Notes under the pieces: generated by a model
What the model saw: only the letters and a program-made list of their open reading frames with translations
Databases searched by the model: none
What the model was told of the DNA's origin: nothing
Shown here: positions 1 through 9,510 of the stretch, piece after piece
Numbering within the stretch: the first letter of the stretch is position 1
Layout: each line of letters opens with the position of its first letter
Origin: Gnetum montanum
Taxonomy: Eukaryota > Streptophyta > Gnetopsida > Gnetales > Gnetaceae
NCBI GenBank assembly: GCA_015680685.1
Contig: MNCI01029135.1
Coordinates: 36,648-61,356, forward strand
Direction: 5' to 3'
Length of the DNA stretch: 24,709 nt
Made by a program: the position numbers and the translations under genes

Positions 1-229
1 GTAGTTGAACAAAATAGGAAACTTTCAACAACTCACAGTACTTGGCAAAGTTGGCTGAATCTCTTTAAAGTAAGTCATTTGTAGTTTACTCACAATGCAA
101 TCATTACATTTCACACAACCGCACACCGCAACAGCACATACACATACTCACATTAACTATTGAGTTTATTTGAAGGTATATGGGCCTTGGTGTTGCCAGA
201 GACCAGCAGGCACCTAAATCCTGTTTGAG

Positions 230-1120
230 GACACTCGTTGGCGGTCGCGTCCCAAACGGTCACCAACAGTTAGATGACAGGGTAGCTAATCGGTTCTCAT
301 CTAGTAAGTTAAGTGTCAGTAACCATTATTTTTGTGCTAGATCAAGGTCAAGGTGGAGATCACATGCCATAGATAGTGTACGGAGTTCTACTTGAATAGA
401 AAGCATTGAAGGTTTCCCGTACACTAACTCATAGGGAGAGTAACCTATAGGGAGTTTCCATGTGGAGCGGTATGCCCAAAGAGCATCGTTCAGTTTGGTG
501 CTCCAATCTCTCCTATACTTGCTAATAGTTCTTGTCAATATTTTCATAATCTCCCTATTAGTGACCTTAGCTTGACTATTTACTTGAGGGTGATATGGAG
601 TAGTTAGTTTGTGTTCAACCCCTAAGCATTGCATCAGCTTCCAAAATGTTGCACCTGTAAAATGTGTGCCATTATCAGAAATAAGTGCATGAGGCATACC
701 AAACCTATTTATGATTTGTTGTTGAAAAAATTGTGTAGCTGTAGATGATGTACAATCCTTAATAGTGGTTTCTTCTATCCATTTTGTAAAGTAGTCAACA
801 ACAACAACAATGTAAGCTTTCCCATTGGACATTAGTGTAATGGGCCCCATAAAATCAATTCCCCATATGTCGAAGGGTTCTAAAGGTTGAATCCATTCTT
901 GCTAATCCTCCATTCTAGCATTCATTCCCCCATCTCGTTGATAGCACTTACAAGATTGGAAAAAATGATGGGCATCCTAAAACAATGCAGGTCAATAATG
1001 TACCACAAGAAGGATTTTAATGGTTGTTTGTCTCCTAGCATAATGACCACCACAAGGACCCTTATGAGCATCTTGGAGAATTTGTAGTTGATTTATATCA
1101 GGAATACACTATTGAACTAA
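230..1120 (-). pseudogene. Integrase of element 1, catalytic Glu replaced by Lys
   Basis: The zinc-binding N-terminus is visible near 1085-1040 as ILQDAHKGPCGGHYARR, and a partly lost CxxC near 960-930 (CYQRDGG). The core follows in one frame: FDIWGIDFMGPIT with the first catalytic Asp at 854-856, VVVDYFTKW, and SDNGTHFTG with the second Asp. HPQVNSQAKVTNREI has Lys at 566-568 where the family has the catalytic Glu. The core is open for 174 codons from 850 to 326. The last part, LDENRLATLSSN-like, continues in another frame to about 230. Integrase would insert the cDNA into the host chromosome; the Glu-to-Lys change would abolish catalysis. Confidence 0.87.
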
Positions 1121-1310
1121 GCCATCATGACATACTTTATAAAGTTTCCCATTGATCTCCTTAAAATACTCGGCTCAATGAAGGAACTATTGTTTCTTTT
1201 TTGTGTCAAACTCTTGTGGTGTTTGTTGTGTATGGAGATAGGTGAGAATACTACTATACCAGTTTGTTTCCATGGTCAATTGATTAGTTACTACACCTAC
1301 AAAGAGGATT

Positions 1311-1383
1311 TTTATCTTAGTTGTAATGGGACAACAAAGAGGATTAATATCATCTTTGTTGTCCCATTGCAACTTGAGATAAA
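1311..1383. repeat. Foldback (inverted repeat) within element 1
   Basis: The core arms are 1321-1340 and 1353-1372: 20 bases each with one mismatch, loop of 12. The match extends outward to about 1311 and 1383 with a few mismatches and one gap. A direct repeat caaagaggatt is also present at about 1300-1310 and 1335-1345. It sits where the RNase H tether should pass into the integrase, so it was probably made by a local inverted duplication after the element stopped coding. Confidence 0.75.
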
Positions 1384-1960
1384 TGATCAGCAACTACGTT
1401 TTTAGTGCCTTTTTGATCAATCATTATAAGATTGAAATATTTTAATATTATGAGCCATCATATGATGCGATGGCTCACCATTGGTTTATTCATTAGGAAC
1501 CTTATTACACTATGATCCTTGTGCATGAATACATTATAGTCCAAGATATAGTGCCTAAATTTTTCTAGTGTAAACACCATAGCCATTAATTCTTTCTCTA
1601 TTGTGGTGTAGTTAAGTTGTGAACCAGCAATACTCCTACTCGCACAGTGGATGTAATAAGGATTTTTTTGGTCATATAACTATGTAAGTATGGCTCCTAA
1701 AGTATATTTGGACGTGTCAATCATTATGTGGAATGGTCTGGACCAGCCAGGAGCTTGTAGAATGGGTGTTTCTACAAGCTTCTGTTTTAAAGTTTGTAAA
1801 GCTAATTCACATTCCTTGGTCCATTTGAAAGGTATGTCATTTTTCATTAGTTTAACTAATGGTTTTTCAACCTTCAAAAAGTTCTCAATAAACCTTTTGT
1901 AGTAGCTAGTGTGTCCAAGGAATGATCAGATATCTTTTACAGTTTTAGGTTGTCAAGTAA
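1330..1960 (-). pseudogene. RNase H domain of element 1
   Basis: The frame following the RT thumb gives FLGHTSYYKRFIENFLKVEKPL, then FKWTKECELALQTLKQKL and PILQAPGWSRPFHIMIDTSK with the expected catalytic-type Asp. After one stop it continues with the conserved YTTIEKELMAMVFTLEKFR. This is the Ty3/gypsy RNase H, which removes the RNA strand during reverse transcription. A remnant of the tether motif (VADHLS-like) appears near 1385-1360. A near-perfect foldback at 1311-1383 lies at the tether/integrase junction. Several in-frame stops inactivate it. Confidence 0.82.
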
Positions 1961-2640
1961 TTCCTTGGATAACTTTGATCTTTTTGGGGTCTACCTCTAT
2001 CCCTATTTGCAAAATATTATGCCCTAATATGACACCTTCTTGGACCATTAAATGGATTTTTTGCTAGTTGAGCCTCAAATTGATTTCTACACATTGCTTT
2101 AGTACTTACTCTAACCGGTTCAAGGCTTGATCGAAGTTTGCTTCGTAAGTGTAGAAGTCGTCCATGAAGACTTCCACACCATTTCCTATCTGCTACTGGA
2201 TATGCTTAAAACTAATCATTGAAATGTTGTAGGGGCATTACATAAGCCAAAAAACATCTGTTTGTATCCAAATATTCCCCAAGGATTGGTGAATATAGTC
2301 TTGGCTTGGTCTTTTGGGGCTATTTGTATTTGGCTGTACCCACTGTACCGATCTAGAAAATTATAGTAGCAATGCCTTGCAATGGTGTCTAAGACTTGGT
2401 CGATGAATGACAATGGAAAGTGATCTTTGAATGTTTCCATATTCAGGAGCCTCCCTTTTTGGACACAATAACTAAGGGACTAACCTATTCACTATCAGCA
2501 ATGGGGTATATGAACCCAGCTTTTAGAAGCTATTCGATTTCTTCCTTAACCACTTGCTTAAGCTTTGGGTTCAATTGCCTCTATAGTTGTCATCAAGGCT
2601 TCATGGAGGGGTCAATGTAAATTCTATGTTGGCATATCTT
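1960..2640 (-). pseudogene. Reverse transcriptase of element 1, frameshifted and internally deleted
   Basis: Minus-strand translation shows the fingers segment KAVVKEEIE..LLKAGFIYPI near 2570-2510, then VSPLVIVSKKG, then FPLSFIDQVLDTIARHCYYN. FLDRYSGYSQIQIA, carrying the first catalytic Asp near 2351-2353, follows, and then FGLCNAP. The catalytic VFMDDF box lies at 2154-2171 in another frame, so a frameshift falls between about 2215 and 2170. VILGHNIL and DPKKIKVIQGI mark the thumb side. Between SKKG and the KDHFPL segment the usual short block with 'R.C.DYR.LN' is missing, an internal deletion. The enzyme would copy element RNA into DNA; this copy cannot. Confidence 0.84.
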
Positions 2641-3089
2641 AGGATCTATTTTGGTTAATTTAGAAGATGAGAAAGTGAAGGCTTTCAACCATTTTTTTAT
2701 CACCTTTAGCAGTCTCTCTTTCTATTGAGGAGTGAGCTTTGTGTTAATAATTACCGATTTTCCATTCTTGAGAAACATGTACTCCATATCAATGGGAACT
2801 GATTTTAACTCAAGGGACTACTGCTTAAAACTATTAGGTATTTCCAATTTTTCCCAGTTGATATTTTCAATGTCAAGACTTGGAAGTTGGTGATGGACTT
2901 GCTCTAATGTGTCTATGCTATTGATGTAAGCGCAAGTCAAACCTCAGTTGGTTCCATGCATATAGTTGAACTGCTCTCTTGATTAGCTATTAGCCATTGG
3001 GTGCCATCTTGTCTTGTGGCTGCTGCATATAGGCATCTCTGTATATTAGTTACTTTTGCACATTGATTACATGTAAACAATGTTAAACA

Positions 3090-3593
3090 TTATACAAACC
3101 ATGCCTTCTGCATGCAGTTACACCCTATGTCACTGTATGCGATGCATGGAACTTTCTTCTTCTTGATCTTTCCAAACGTATTTTCCTTTGATATTTCCAT
3201 AGAAAGATCATAGATTCCTAGGCATGCATCAATTATGCTTAGCCATGCTCTTCCCATTATGATTGGGAAGTTCCCCTTACCGTTGTTCACTTGAATCACT
3301 AGGAAGTCAGCTAGATACAACCACCTACAAACAGTGGTAATAATGTCCTCCACTAGCCCTAATGGAACAGTGATGGATTGGTTGGCCAACATGAAACAAA
3401 TGTTACTCTTTTTTAGTGGAGGTAGGTTCCAGGCTTTGTACATTTCTTGAGAGATTAGGTTTACACCAGAACCTGAATCCAAAAGAGCCTTGCACAGTTC
3501 ATTCCCAGCAATTTGTAAATATATAAGAGGACTTCTAGGATCAAAAAAATTTCCTAGGAAGATGTTCAACCATAATCCAATCGGTGATGGCAT
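3090..3593 (-). pseudogene. Retropepsin-like aspartic protease of element 1
   Basis: A 167-codon open stretch contains the catalytic motif ALLDSGSGVNLIS; the Asp is at 3477-3479 and the D-S-G triad is intact. A downstream FPIIMGRAWLSIIDA matches the second conserved segment of retroviral-type proteases (hydrophobic-hydrophobic-G-R). The domain would cut the Gag-Pol polyprotein. It is in a different frame from gag, so either a frameshift mutation or a programmed shift separated them; given the decay elsewhere, mutation is more likely. This is the longest uninterrupted part of element 1 apart from the integrase core. Confidence 0.82.
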
Positions 3594-3599
3594 GAGTTA

Positions 3600-6117
3600 A
3601 TATGACCATATGTGTTGGGCATGGTGTTTGGCTTGAAGGGAGTTCCAAAGTTTTCATTGGTAATGAGGCATCAAAAGGATTAGCTATTTGTGGTTACAAG
3701 GGCTTATTTGGACTATTGGTTCTGAAGAAAGGTCTTTTCTTCATGTGGTTTTCAGAACCAATAGTAGATTGAGAGTTAATAGCCCTTGTACTGTTATGTT
3801 GTTGTGGCTGGGTAGGGACTTTACCCTGCATAGCTGGAGCAGGTGGTAATGGAGATATGGGTGGAAGAGGTGCAACTGGATGGGAAGGATAGTATGTCTA
3901 TGGAACATCACCCCTAGGAGAAGGAGTCCTATAGTACTCATAGGCTTGGTAGTAAGGTTGAGGAGTAACATGACTAGTAGAGTCACATGGAGAGATTGGC
4001 TACTACACTTAGTATCCATATGGGTCAGGTTGCCGGTAAGGATACTGTTTCCGTGGTGGTGGCATTCCCCATGATGTGGGTATTACCACTATTGATACTG
4101 CTCGGTATGGATAATATGTTAAGGGTTGGTTAAACTACCTTGGGTTACCTTAAGGATAAGGTAACCTTCAAGGTGTTTTCCTTTTGTTTAATCGTGGGTT
4201 GAGTGCATACACCCCAAACTCCTGCAGATGTGAGATTACAAGGCAACATCCCTTAGGATGGTCATATTGGTATATCTCGCATCCACTATCATTGTCTGTA
4301 TCTGAATCCACAACCTCTTCAATGATGGAAACTTTTTCCTTACCCTTGTTACGTGCATATTCTTCTTCTCTATTTTTTTTCTTTTCCCGTTCACTACCTT
4401 GCTCTCTAGAATCCTCTACTATTTTGAGAATGGTTTGAAATTTATCATCTAGGAAGTTCCACATTTGATCCACCTTTGCCAATACTTCCAATGCAAGTTT
4501 TTGAAGGGGAAAATTTTTCCTATTCACCATCTCTTTGAGTGGTGACTCTTCTTCATCCTTACAAAATCTTACTCCCTTCTTTCAGATGGAAGGATCTCTG
4601 TTATATTTCTCCACACTTTCTCTTTTTCATAACTCACCTTCCTCTTTAGAAACTTGCTTCAATAATCTTTGTATTTGATGGGTCCTAAGCTCAGATAGTC
4701 TTCCTTGGGCATAAGTCCCAAGGGTTCTTTGTGTTTTATGCCTAAGCCCATCTATGAGATGGTGTAGTTTATCCCTCTACAAATAACCATGGTCGGGACA
4801 ATGATGTAACAATGCATAATATTAGCCCATGGCAACATACAAGGGTACATGTCCTCCTTGTTTCTAGCCTTATATCTTCTTTCCTAGGTTGGACACTTGG
4901 GAGTATGTTTGGTACTTATCGTTGAACAATTCTAACATGGTACTCCACCTACAAATGGATTTTGGTTCTAAGGACCGATACTAGCTTTCTGCTTCTTTGA
5001 TTAGCATCCGTGGAAACAACTTTAATTTTTGCCATTTTTTTTCTATGTTTTTTAAGACACATGCATCATGAAATGCTTGTAGATGATTTTGAGGATCAGC
5101 ATTGTATCCCCCTTCAAATTGTGGGATATTATTCATATCTAATCTCTTGATCCTACTATCCTTTTGTTGGCTTGTTGGGATCCTAACGGCCTTAGTTATG
5201 TCTAGCATACTTCAAGTAGCGAGTAGGGTTTCATTCTGATCATCTTGTCTATGGCGTCTATGATGCCCATGTTGTTATGTACTCTCCCTTCTTTCATGGC
5301 ATGTTTCTCTAGAGTGCCCTCGTCCCCTTTCTCTACTATTTTGTCTATGACTCCCATTTCGGCTACCCTTATCCTCATGATCTTTTTCTTTGTGACTATG
5401 TCTAGATCCTAAAGGAGAGGGTCAAGGTGATGATGAAGGTGAAGAAGGAGGAGGATCATCACCATGTCAATGCTTGCTTCCTTCTCTTCGGTGCTTGCAG
5501 CCTCGATTATGGTTATGATCAGAATATCCATCCTTGTCATGTGTTCGTGTTCCTTTTTTAGACCCTTTATGTTTGTCGATACTAGAATCTGAGTTATGGA
5601 TAGTTGAGTAAAGATTCTAATACACAACCCCTTGACCGAAGTCAACGGGAGGAACATCATTGTGTGGGTGACTGCCTGAGGTAGGTTCACCACCCTCATT
5701 TTCACTTAGGACATGTGGGACATTCTGTGATAACTTTCCCTTCATGGATTCATGACGTCTCTTATATTGTAAATCCCTTTGATGTTGTACCTCTGTGGGT
5801 TGATACTCTCTTGAGTCATGATCATGCACAATGTACTCTTCCTGTAAGTGTTGCATACCAATTCATGTGAGATCATGAAGAAGCATGAGCAGGATTGAGT
5901 GATCGAGAGGTAACAATATGTTACCTTCTAAATCTCACCAATATAGTTGTTCATCCTGGTGGAGGATAAAGGTAAATTTTGATATATATTCATCGAGATG
6001 AACATATACCATGCAAAAGTGTTGAGGGACTAGTAGATTATCATGTGTACTATGCCTCCAATTGTTCCCTGTATCAAACCTAGGTGGTGAAATACTTTCG
6101 TACGAAGAAGGAGACAT
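3600..6117 (-). pseudogene. gag pseudogene of element 1
   Basis: One reading frame, broken by stops, can be followed from ATG at 6117 to about 3600. In order it holds an N-terminal part (MSPSSYESISPPRFDTGNNW), a long tract rich in His, Arg, Lys, Asp and Ser (about 5620-5230), and the capsid-like segment containing IPQFEGGYNADPQNHLQAF (about 5140-5090). A conserved stretch TLGTYAQGRLSELRTHQI follows (about 4730-4665). Next come an acidic/basic linker and a degenerate zinc-knuckle-like piece CEIYQYDHPKGCC (about 4290-4230). The C-terminal part is rich in Pro, Tyr and Gln (4140-3750). Gag would form the particle that packages element RNA. Protease lies in a different frame immediately downstream. 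The LTR and PBS about 130 bases upstream support the start. A diverged homologue lies at 9511-10897 on the plus strand. Confidence 0.8.
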
Positions 6118-6243
6118 AATTGTCTATTCAATATGCAATTTATTATATATTACTATATTTTTTTTTCTTGTAACCAATCCTAAGGGTTCATTCCAACAAT
6201 GAGAAATATTTCCTAAGTTCTAATTAGCACACAAACAACAAAG

Positions 6244-6261
6244 TCCCCAACAACAACGCCA
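6244..6261 (-). other. Primer-binding site resembling tRNA-Asp type
   Basis: The minus strand reads TGGCGTTGTTGTTGGGGA, one base from the LTR end. The plant tRNA-Asp-type PBS known from Athila/Tat elements is, from memory, TGGCGCCGTTGCCGGGGA. The two differ at four positions and all four are C-to-T. This fits deamination of methylated cytosine in a silenced element. Confidence 0.8.
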
Positions 6262-6806
6262 ATGATGAGCGACGAGGTATCCCTACACTCAACCATACGA
6301 ATAAGAGTGTACATACATGATCCAGTCAAATTCCAAGGACTAAGTGCTTACATGCCTTTGTGAAACAAGGATGGGTTGGTCAATCGTTGTCTTCCCAAGC
6401 TTACTTGTATAGCATGATTGTATGGTTAAGTAAACTTGAGGTACATGATTTTTATAGTTTTTATGTTTTCATGTCCTAGTGCTACAAAGGGAGGAGAGAG
6501 ATAACTAAGTAACTAATTTTGATTTAACTACTCAACTATATTTAACTAGTCCTAACACCAGCATCCATTCTCACTTGTCGTACACATCTTGAATCAATGC
6601 AACACTACTGGGATTACCAAACGCTAATTGTTACTGGGTTACCAAGTGTTACACGCATGCTCAAAGTGATTGTACTGAGTGTACTTACTTAAGAGAGTTG
6701 TAGGCTGAGAGAGAGAAAATTAATTAACTAAGGAAAGTATTAAGTAATAGTAATTAACATTAATTAATCTATTCTGAATGCTACAAGGTTTCTCACAAAG
6801 TTCATC

Positions 6807-6812
6807 TTTATT
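6807..6812 (-). terminator. LTR polyadenylation signal of element 1
   Basis: AATAAA on the minus strand in the context GGTAATAAAGAT. The same context (GGCAATAAAGAT or its equivalent) occurs in the LTRs of coil elements A (16091) and B (23170), which supports a shared R/U5 boundary near here. Confidence 0.55.
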
Positions 6813-6978
6813 ACCGTACACAAGGTGTGCTTAGGTACACAATGCTCAAATAAAGATCCATTCACTTTATGACTCCTACTGTGGGCACTCAAAAATAATT
6901 CTATCTCTGGAAAGGGAAAAAGGCAAGAGTTTGGCTAAGGGACTAATACTAACTATGCAAAGCAAGTGCATCTACCTC

Positions 6979-6987
6979 TTATTTATA
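6979..6987 (-). promoter_or_regulatory. LTR TATA box of element 1
   Basis: TATAAATAA on the minus strand lies just downstream of the GATATCG palindromes. The preceding bases TTGCC are also found before the TATA box at 12381 on the plus strand. It is the probable Pol II promoter core of this LTR. Confidence 0.7.
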
Positions 6988-7050
6988 GGCAACAAAGCAG
7001 GCCTTGATATTGCGTACATAATATCGCGGATGCGATATCGTGGCTCATCA

Positions 7051-7737
7051 GTAGACTTCCAACATTGATTGTTATGTTGATGCTTCTTTGGTTATGCAGA
7101 ACATTCTTGAAGGATGGACTAAAATTTCTTCTCATCATCCCATGGATCTAGCAAACATGCGAAGTTTAAGCTACTATCTTGTATGTGCTATGATTTGTAC
7201 ATGGGCATATCCTCCATTGTCCCCCTCTTGGCTTTGTTTTCATGCTTGGAAAAAGACCTTCTTCCTTAGGCATTTCTTTTAGCGTCACCTATAGTCACCA
7301 AAGGATCAACATTATTTTTGGTAAATTTTTCCTTAATAATCAACCATTTTCGGATCCCTTAGTTTGTGTTTAAGCTTAAGGCGATTACAGCATACTATGC
7401 CCAAGGCTATGAGGTAACTAAAATCATTAAGCTATTCACATTATTTTGATCAATTACAATTAGTTACCATGATGTTAAAAAATAGGATCTTTGAAAAATT
7501 TCAAAGTGGACATCCCTATCCCCCATAACTAATAAGTGTAACTCTAGTAAGCTCATAAGTTTTCAAACAATTAAAACCAAAGGTCTAATTCAGAAGATGA
7601 CCAAGAAATATTAATGGATATGGAGATATAAAAGTAGGAAAAAATAATGAAACAGATGAGAAGTAGTCCCAAAATGATGCATAAATTTAGAGAAACCATC
7701 ATTGATGTTCTGGAAGATGTGAAGGTTAGTTCAAAGC
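7051..7737. other. Non-coding flank between 5' LTR of element 1 and the UTR-like block
   Basis: No credible gene is seen. It may be the continuation (minus orientation) of the UTR-like block to its right; similarity to the plus-strand counterpart at 12050-12330 is too weak to be sure. The short open stretch at 7088-7282 on the plus strand shows no recognisable motif. The five bases next to the LTR, gtaga (7051-7055), are the candidate target-site duplication of element 1, whose partner copy lies outside the window. Confidence 0.4.
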
Positions 7738-8975
7738 CATGATCAACAAAACTTATGCAAGTGGGTCCTCCCCAAAGCTAGCTTCTATCATAATGCCCTT
7801 ACATAACCACTTCTATAGATGTCTATGGGCACCCAAGAAGTTAAATGTAGACCATGCCTTTGTTTCAAACAACATACTGCCATGGCTGGGGTGCTTCACT
7901 ATACTACACAAAACCAAAAGGCTCATAATCACATGCAATAGTGAGGTGAATAATGGGATGAGAAGGGATTGCAGAGATCAAAATGTAAGGTACTTGACCA
8001 TGTCCACAATAGGTTCTTATGAAAAATTTGATTAAAATGATCAACATATCTATCTATCCAAGTTTAGACCAAGTCCATGCCATGAACAGTGACCTTGCAT
8101 TGATGTGTTCCTTTCTGCCAACCATCATGAGTCCATAACCACCACAAATGACAATCATCACTCCAAAAAGAAAAGAAAGGAGAAGAAGAAAGGAAGGGCC
8201 TTAGTTATATGGGTGCCATCATGCATGTGTAACATGTATTTCTAGCCCCATAGCTAGTGCTTGTAGACCATTATTATGTTTAAGGGATGTGCTTCAAATT
8301 CCCATTATCATTGTATTTTTTGTCTTTCTTTCTTTCTCTCTCTCTCTTTTTGTTTTTTTAACTTTATTTTAAAAAAAATTGGATGGGAATCACACCATGT
8401 AAAGAAAAAGCTTCCTATTTATTGGTTGATGAAGGAATGATGATATGTTCCTTGAGGAGTCATAAACCACATGAAGGAAGTCAAGAAGAGAACCCAACAA
8501 GTTCCCCTGAGGTCACACCCTTTGCCATTCCCACTTGGTCATTCAAGATACAATGATCATTAATTAATTTTAACTTCATAAAAGAAGAACCAAATTTTTT
8601 TCATAAAAAATACCTTTTATTTAGAGAACGAAAGGGATGGATGAGGTGGTCTCACTACTTTACACAATTACTTACCCAATCATCTTGATAGCATAGCACA
8701 AAAACCCAACATATAGCATTGACATTTGCATCATGACTTGGCAACATTATTAACAAAAACATAAAATACATTCATAAAACAAAAAGAGAATGACTTAAGA
8801 AAAGAGAAAAATATAAAGAAAAGAAAAATATTAAGAAATGGAAAACATATTAAGAATCAGAAAATTTCAGAAGATATAGAAAAATGATAAAAAATTGCAA
8901 AACAAAAAAAAATTATGAAAAATACTTATTAGTTCCTAAACTAGGATGGAGCATCTCCCCTATGACTAATCTTAT
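7738..8975 (-). repeat. 3' UTR-like block, copy 1 (minus), diverged homologue of 10898-12050
   Basis: On the minus strand this block repeats landmarks of the plus-strand region 10898-12050 in the same order. These are aataag/aatatttttca after a stop codon, a T-rich tract, and GGGTGTGACnTCAnGGGG. GTCACT...ATGGACTTGGTC and a 21-base identical segment (7758-7778, matching 11991-12011) follow. No long reading frame persists, and a Glu/Lys-rich purine tract and (TCTT)n-like tracts (about 8320-8350) are low complexity. I read it as the untranslated tail of a retroelement family whose two copies here are inverted relative to each other. Confidence 0.68.
7753..7806 (-). other. Possible structured RNA element in 3' UTR-like block, copy 1
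   Basis: On the minus strand the arms are TTATGTAAG (plus coordinates 7798-7806) and CTTGCATAA (7753-7761), which pair over 9 bp with one G-U wobble. The same conserved inner segment lies between them. It is the counterpart of 11962-12016. Confidence 0.5.
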
Positions 8976-9250
8976 GGTCACACATTTTGGAGATGGACCA
9001 CATAATCCCCTGGTTATATACCACCAGTTTCTCATTTATCACCACTAATAATTTAATTAATCATGTGGTAGCACATTTGACATTGGTGATAGTCTCATTT
9101 GGATCATTCGAAGATGTATCTTCATCTGGACTTGAAAGTATTTACATTTTGCGAGGGTCTAGATGTTTATGCTTCTTCTTCTTGATTTTCTATTTTAATT
9201 CCCAAGTCTTCATGTTTAATATCATTTTCTAGTTTATAATTAGAGTGTAA
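8941..9250 (-). pseudogene. C-terminal fragment of an unidentified retroelement ORF
   Basis: A minus-strand frame with a few stops runs to a TAG at 8941-8943. It has a basic stretch (KIKKKKHKHLDPRKM), an acidic stretch (SSPDEDTSSNDPNETIT), a hydrophobic stretch (LIKLLVVINEKLVVYN) and ends KISHRGDAPS. The position of its stop relative to the following UTR-like block matches the gag-type ORF on the plus strand, which ends QPFSYGGYPSL at 10895. The two are therefore probably the ends of related proteins, although upstream parts do not align. I do not recognise the family. Positions 9251-9510 hold nothing I can name. Confidence 0.4.
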
Positions 9251-9510
9251 GATATTTATGTCTAAGTCCTTTGTTTGGTCCATTTTCTTAAGTCTATAAC
9301 TAATAAGTATATCAATTATCTTCATGCATGTTTGAAATAATTTTATATCCTCATTTTCAAGCCACTAGGTGTCTTCTAGTTTAGTGGCTACTACGTAGAA
9401 TGGTTTTTATTTACATACTTGTTCCTTGGGTTTGTTGTGGGTTGTGTTAATATTTTGAATTTCTAGCTCACAATTGCACCCTTAACTATTATTGATGCAT
9501 GGATTTTTCT

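Larger units (their letters stand above)
1..7050 (-). mobile_element. Element 1: degenerate Ty3/gypsy LTR retrotransposon with gag-pol, 3' end outside window
   Basis: Read on the minus strand, the order is 5' LTR, primer-binding site, gag, protease, reverse transcriptase, RNase H, integrase, which is the Ty3/gypsy order. No chromodomain is seen after the integrase, and the PBS resembles the tRNA-Asp type, so a non-chromovirus lineage near Athila/Tat is my best inference. Every domain carries stops or frameshifts, so the copy is dead. The 3' untranslated part and 3' LTR lie beyond position 1. The left-most 230 bases continue the decayed region after the integrase and hold nothing else I recognise. 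Its LTR resembles those of the pol-less coil elements elsewhere in the window. Confidence 0.88.
6263..7050 (-). repeat. 5' LTR of element 1 (788 bp)
   Basis: The block is bounded by TGATGAGC and GCTCATCA, an inverted terminal pair of the TG...CA type. On the minus strand the LTR ends one base before the PBS, as expected for a 5' LTR. It contains GATATCG-type palindromes at about 7011-7042, a TATAAATAA box and an AATAAAGAT polyA signal. The inner end (tgatgag-gacgaggtatccctacactc) matches the LTR of coil element B closely, and the motif ACTGGGATTACCAA is also shared. No polypurine tract precedes the outer end at 7051, so this is read as a 5' LTR inserted into older sequence rather than a 3' LTR of an upstream element. 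Confidence 0.87.

Noticed and set aside
180-395. Open stretch on the plus strand at the left edge
   Set aside because: It overlaps the antisense of the integrase C-terminal region of element 1 and shows no protein motif.
1127-1405. Overlapping open stretches on both strands
   Set aside because: They arise from the foldback and decayed RNase H/integrase junction of element 1; neither has family motifs beyond the minus-strand pol remnants.
4184-4438. Plus-strand open stretch rich in Ser/Leu/Phe
   Set aside because: Antisense of the charged linker of gag in element 1.
7739-8035. 98-codon plus-strand open stretch
   Set aside because: It is antisense to the UTR-like block, including the conserved stem, and its homologue at 11900-12010 is not open in that frame.
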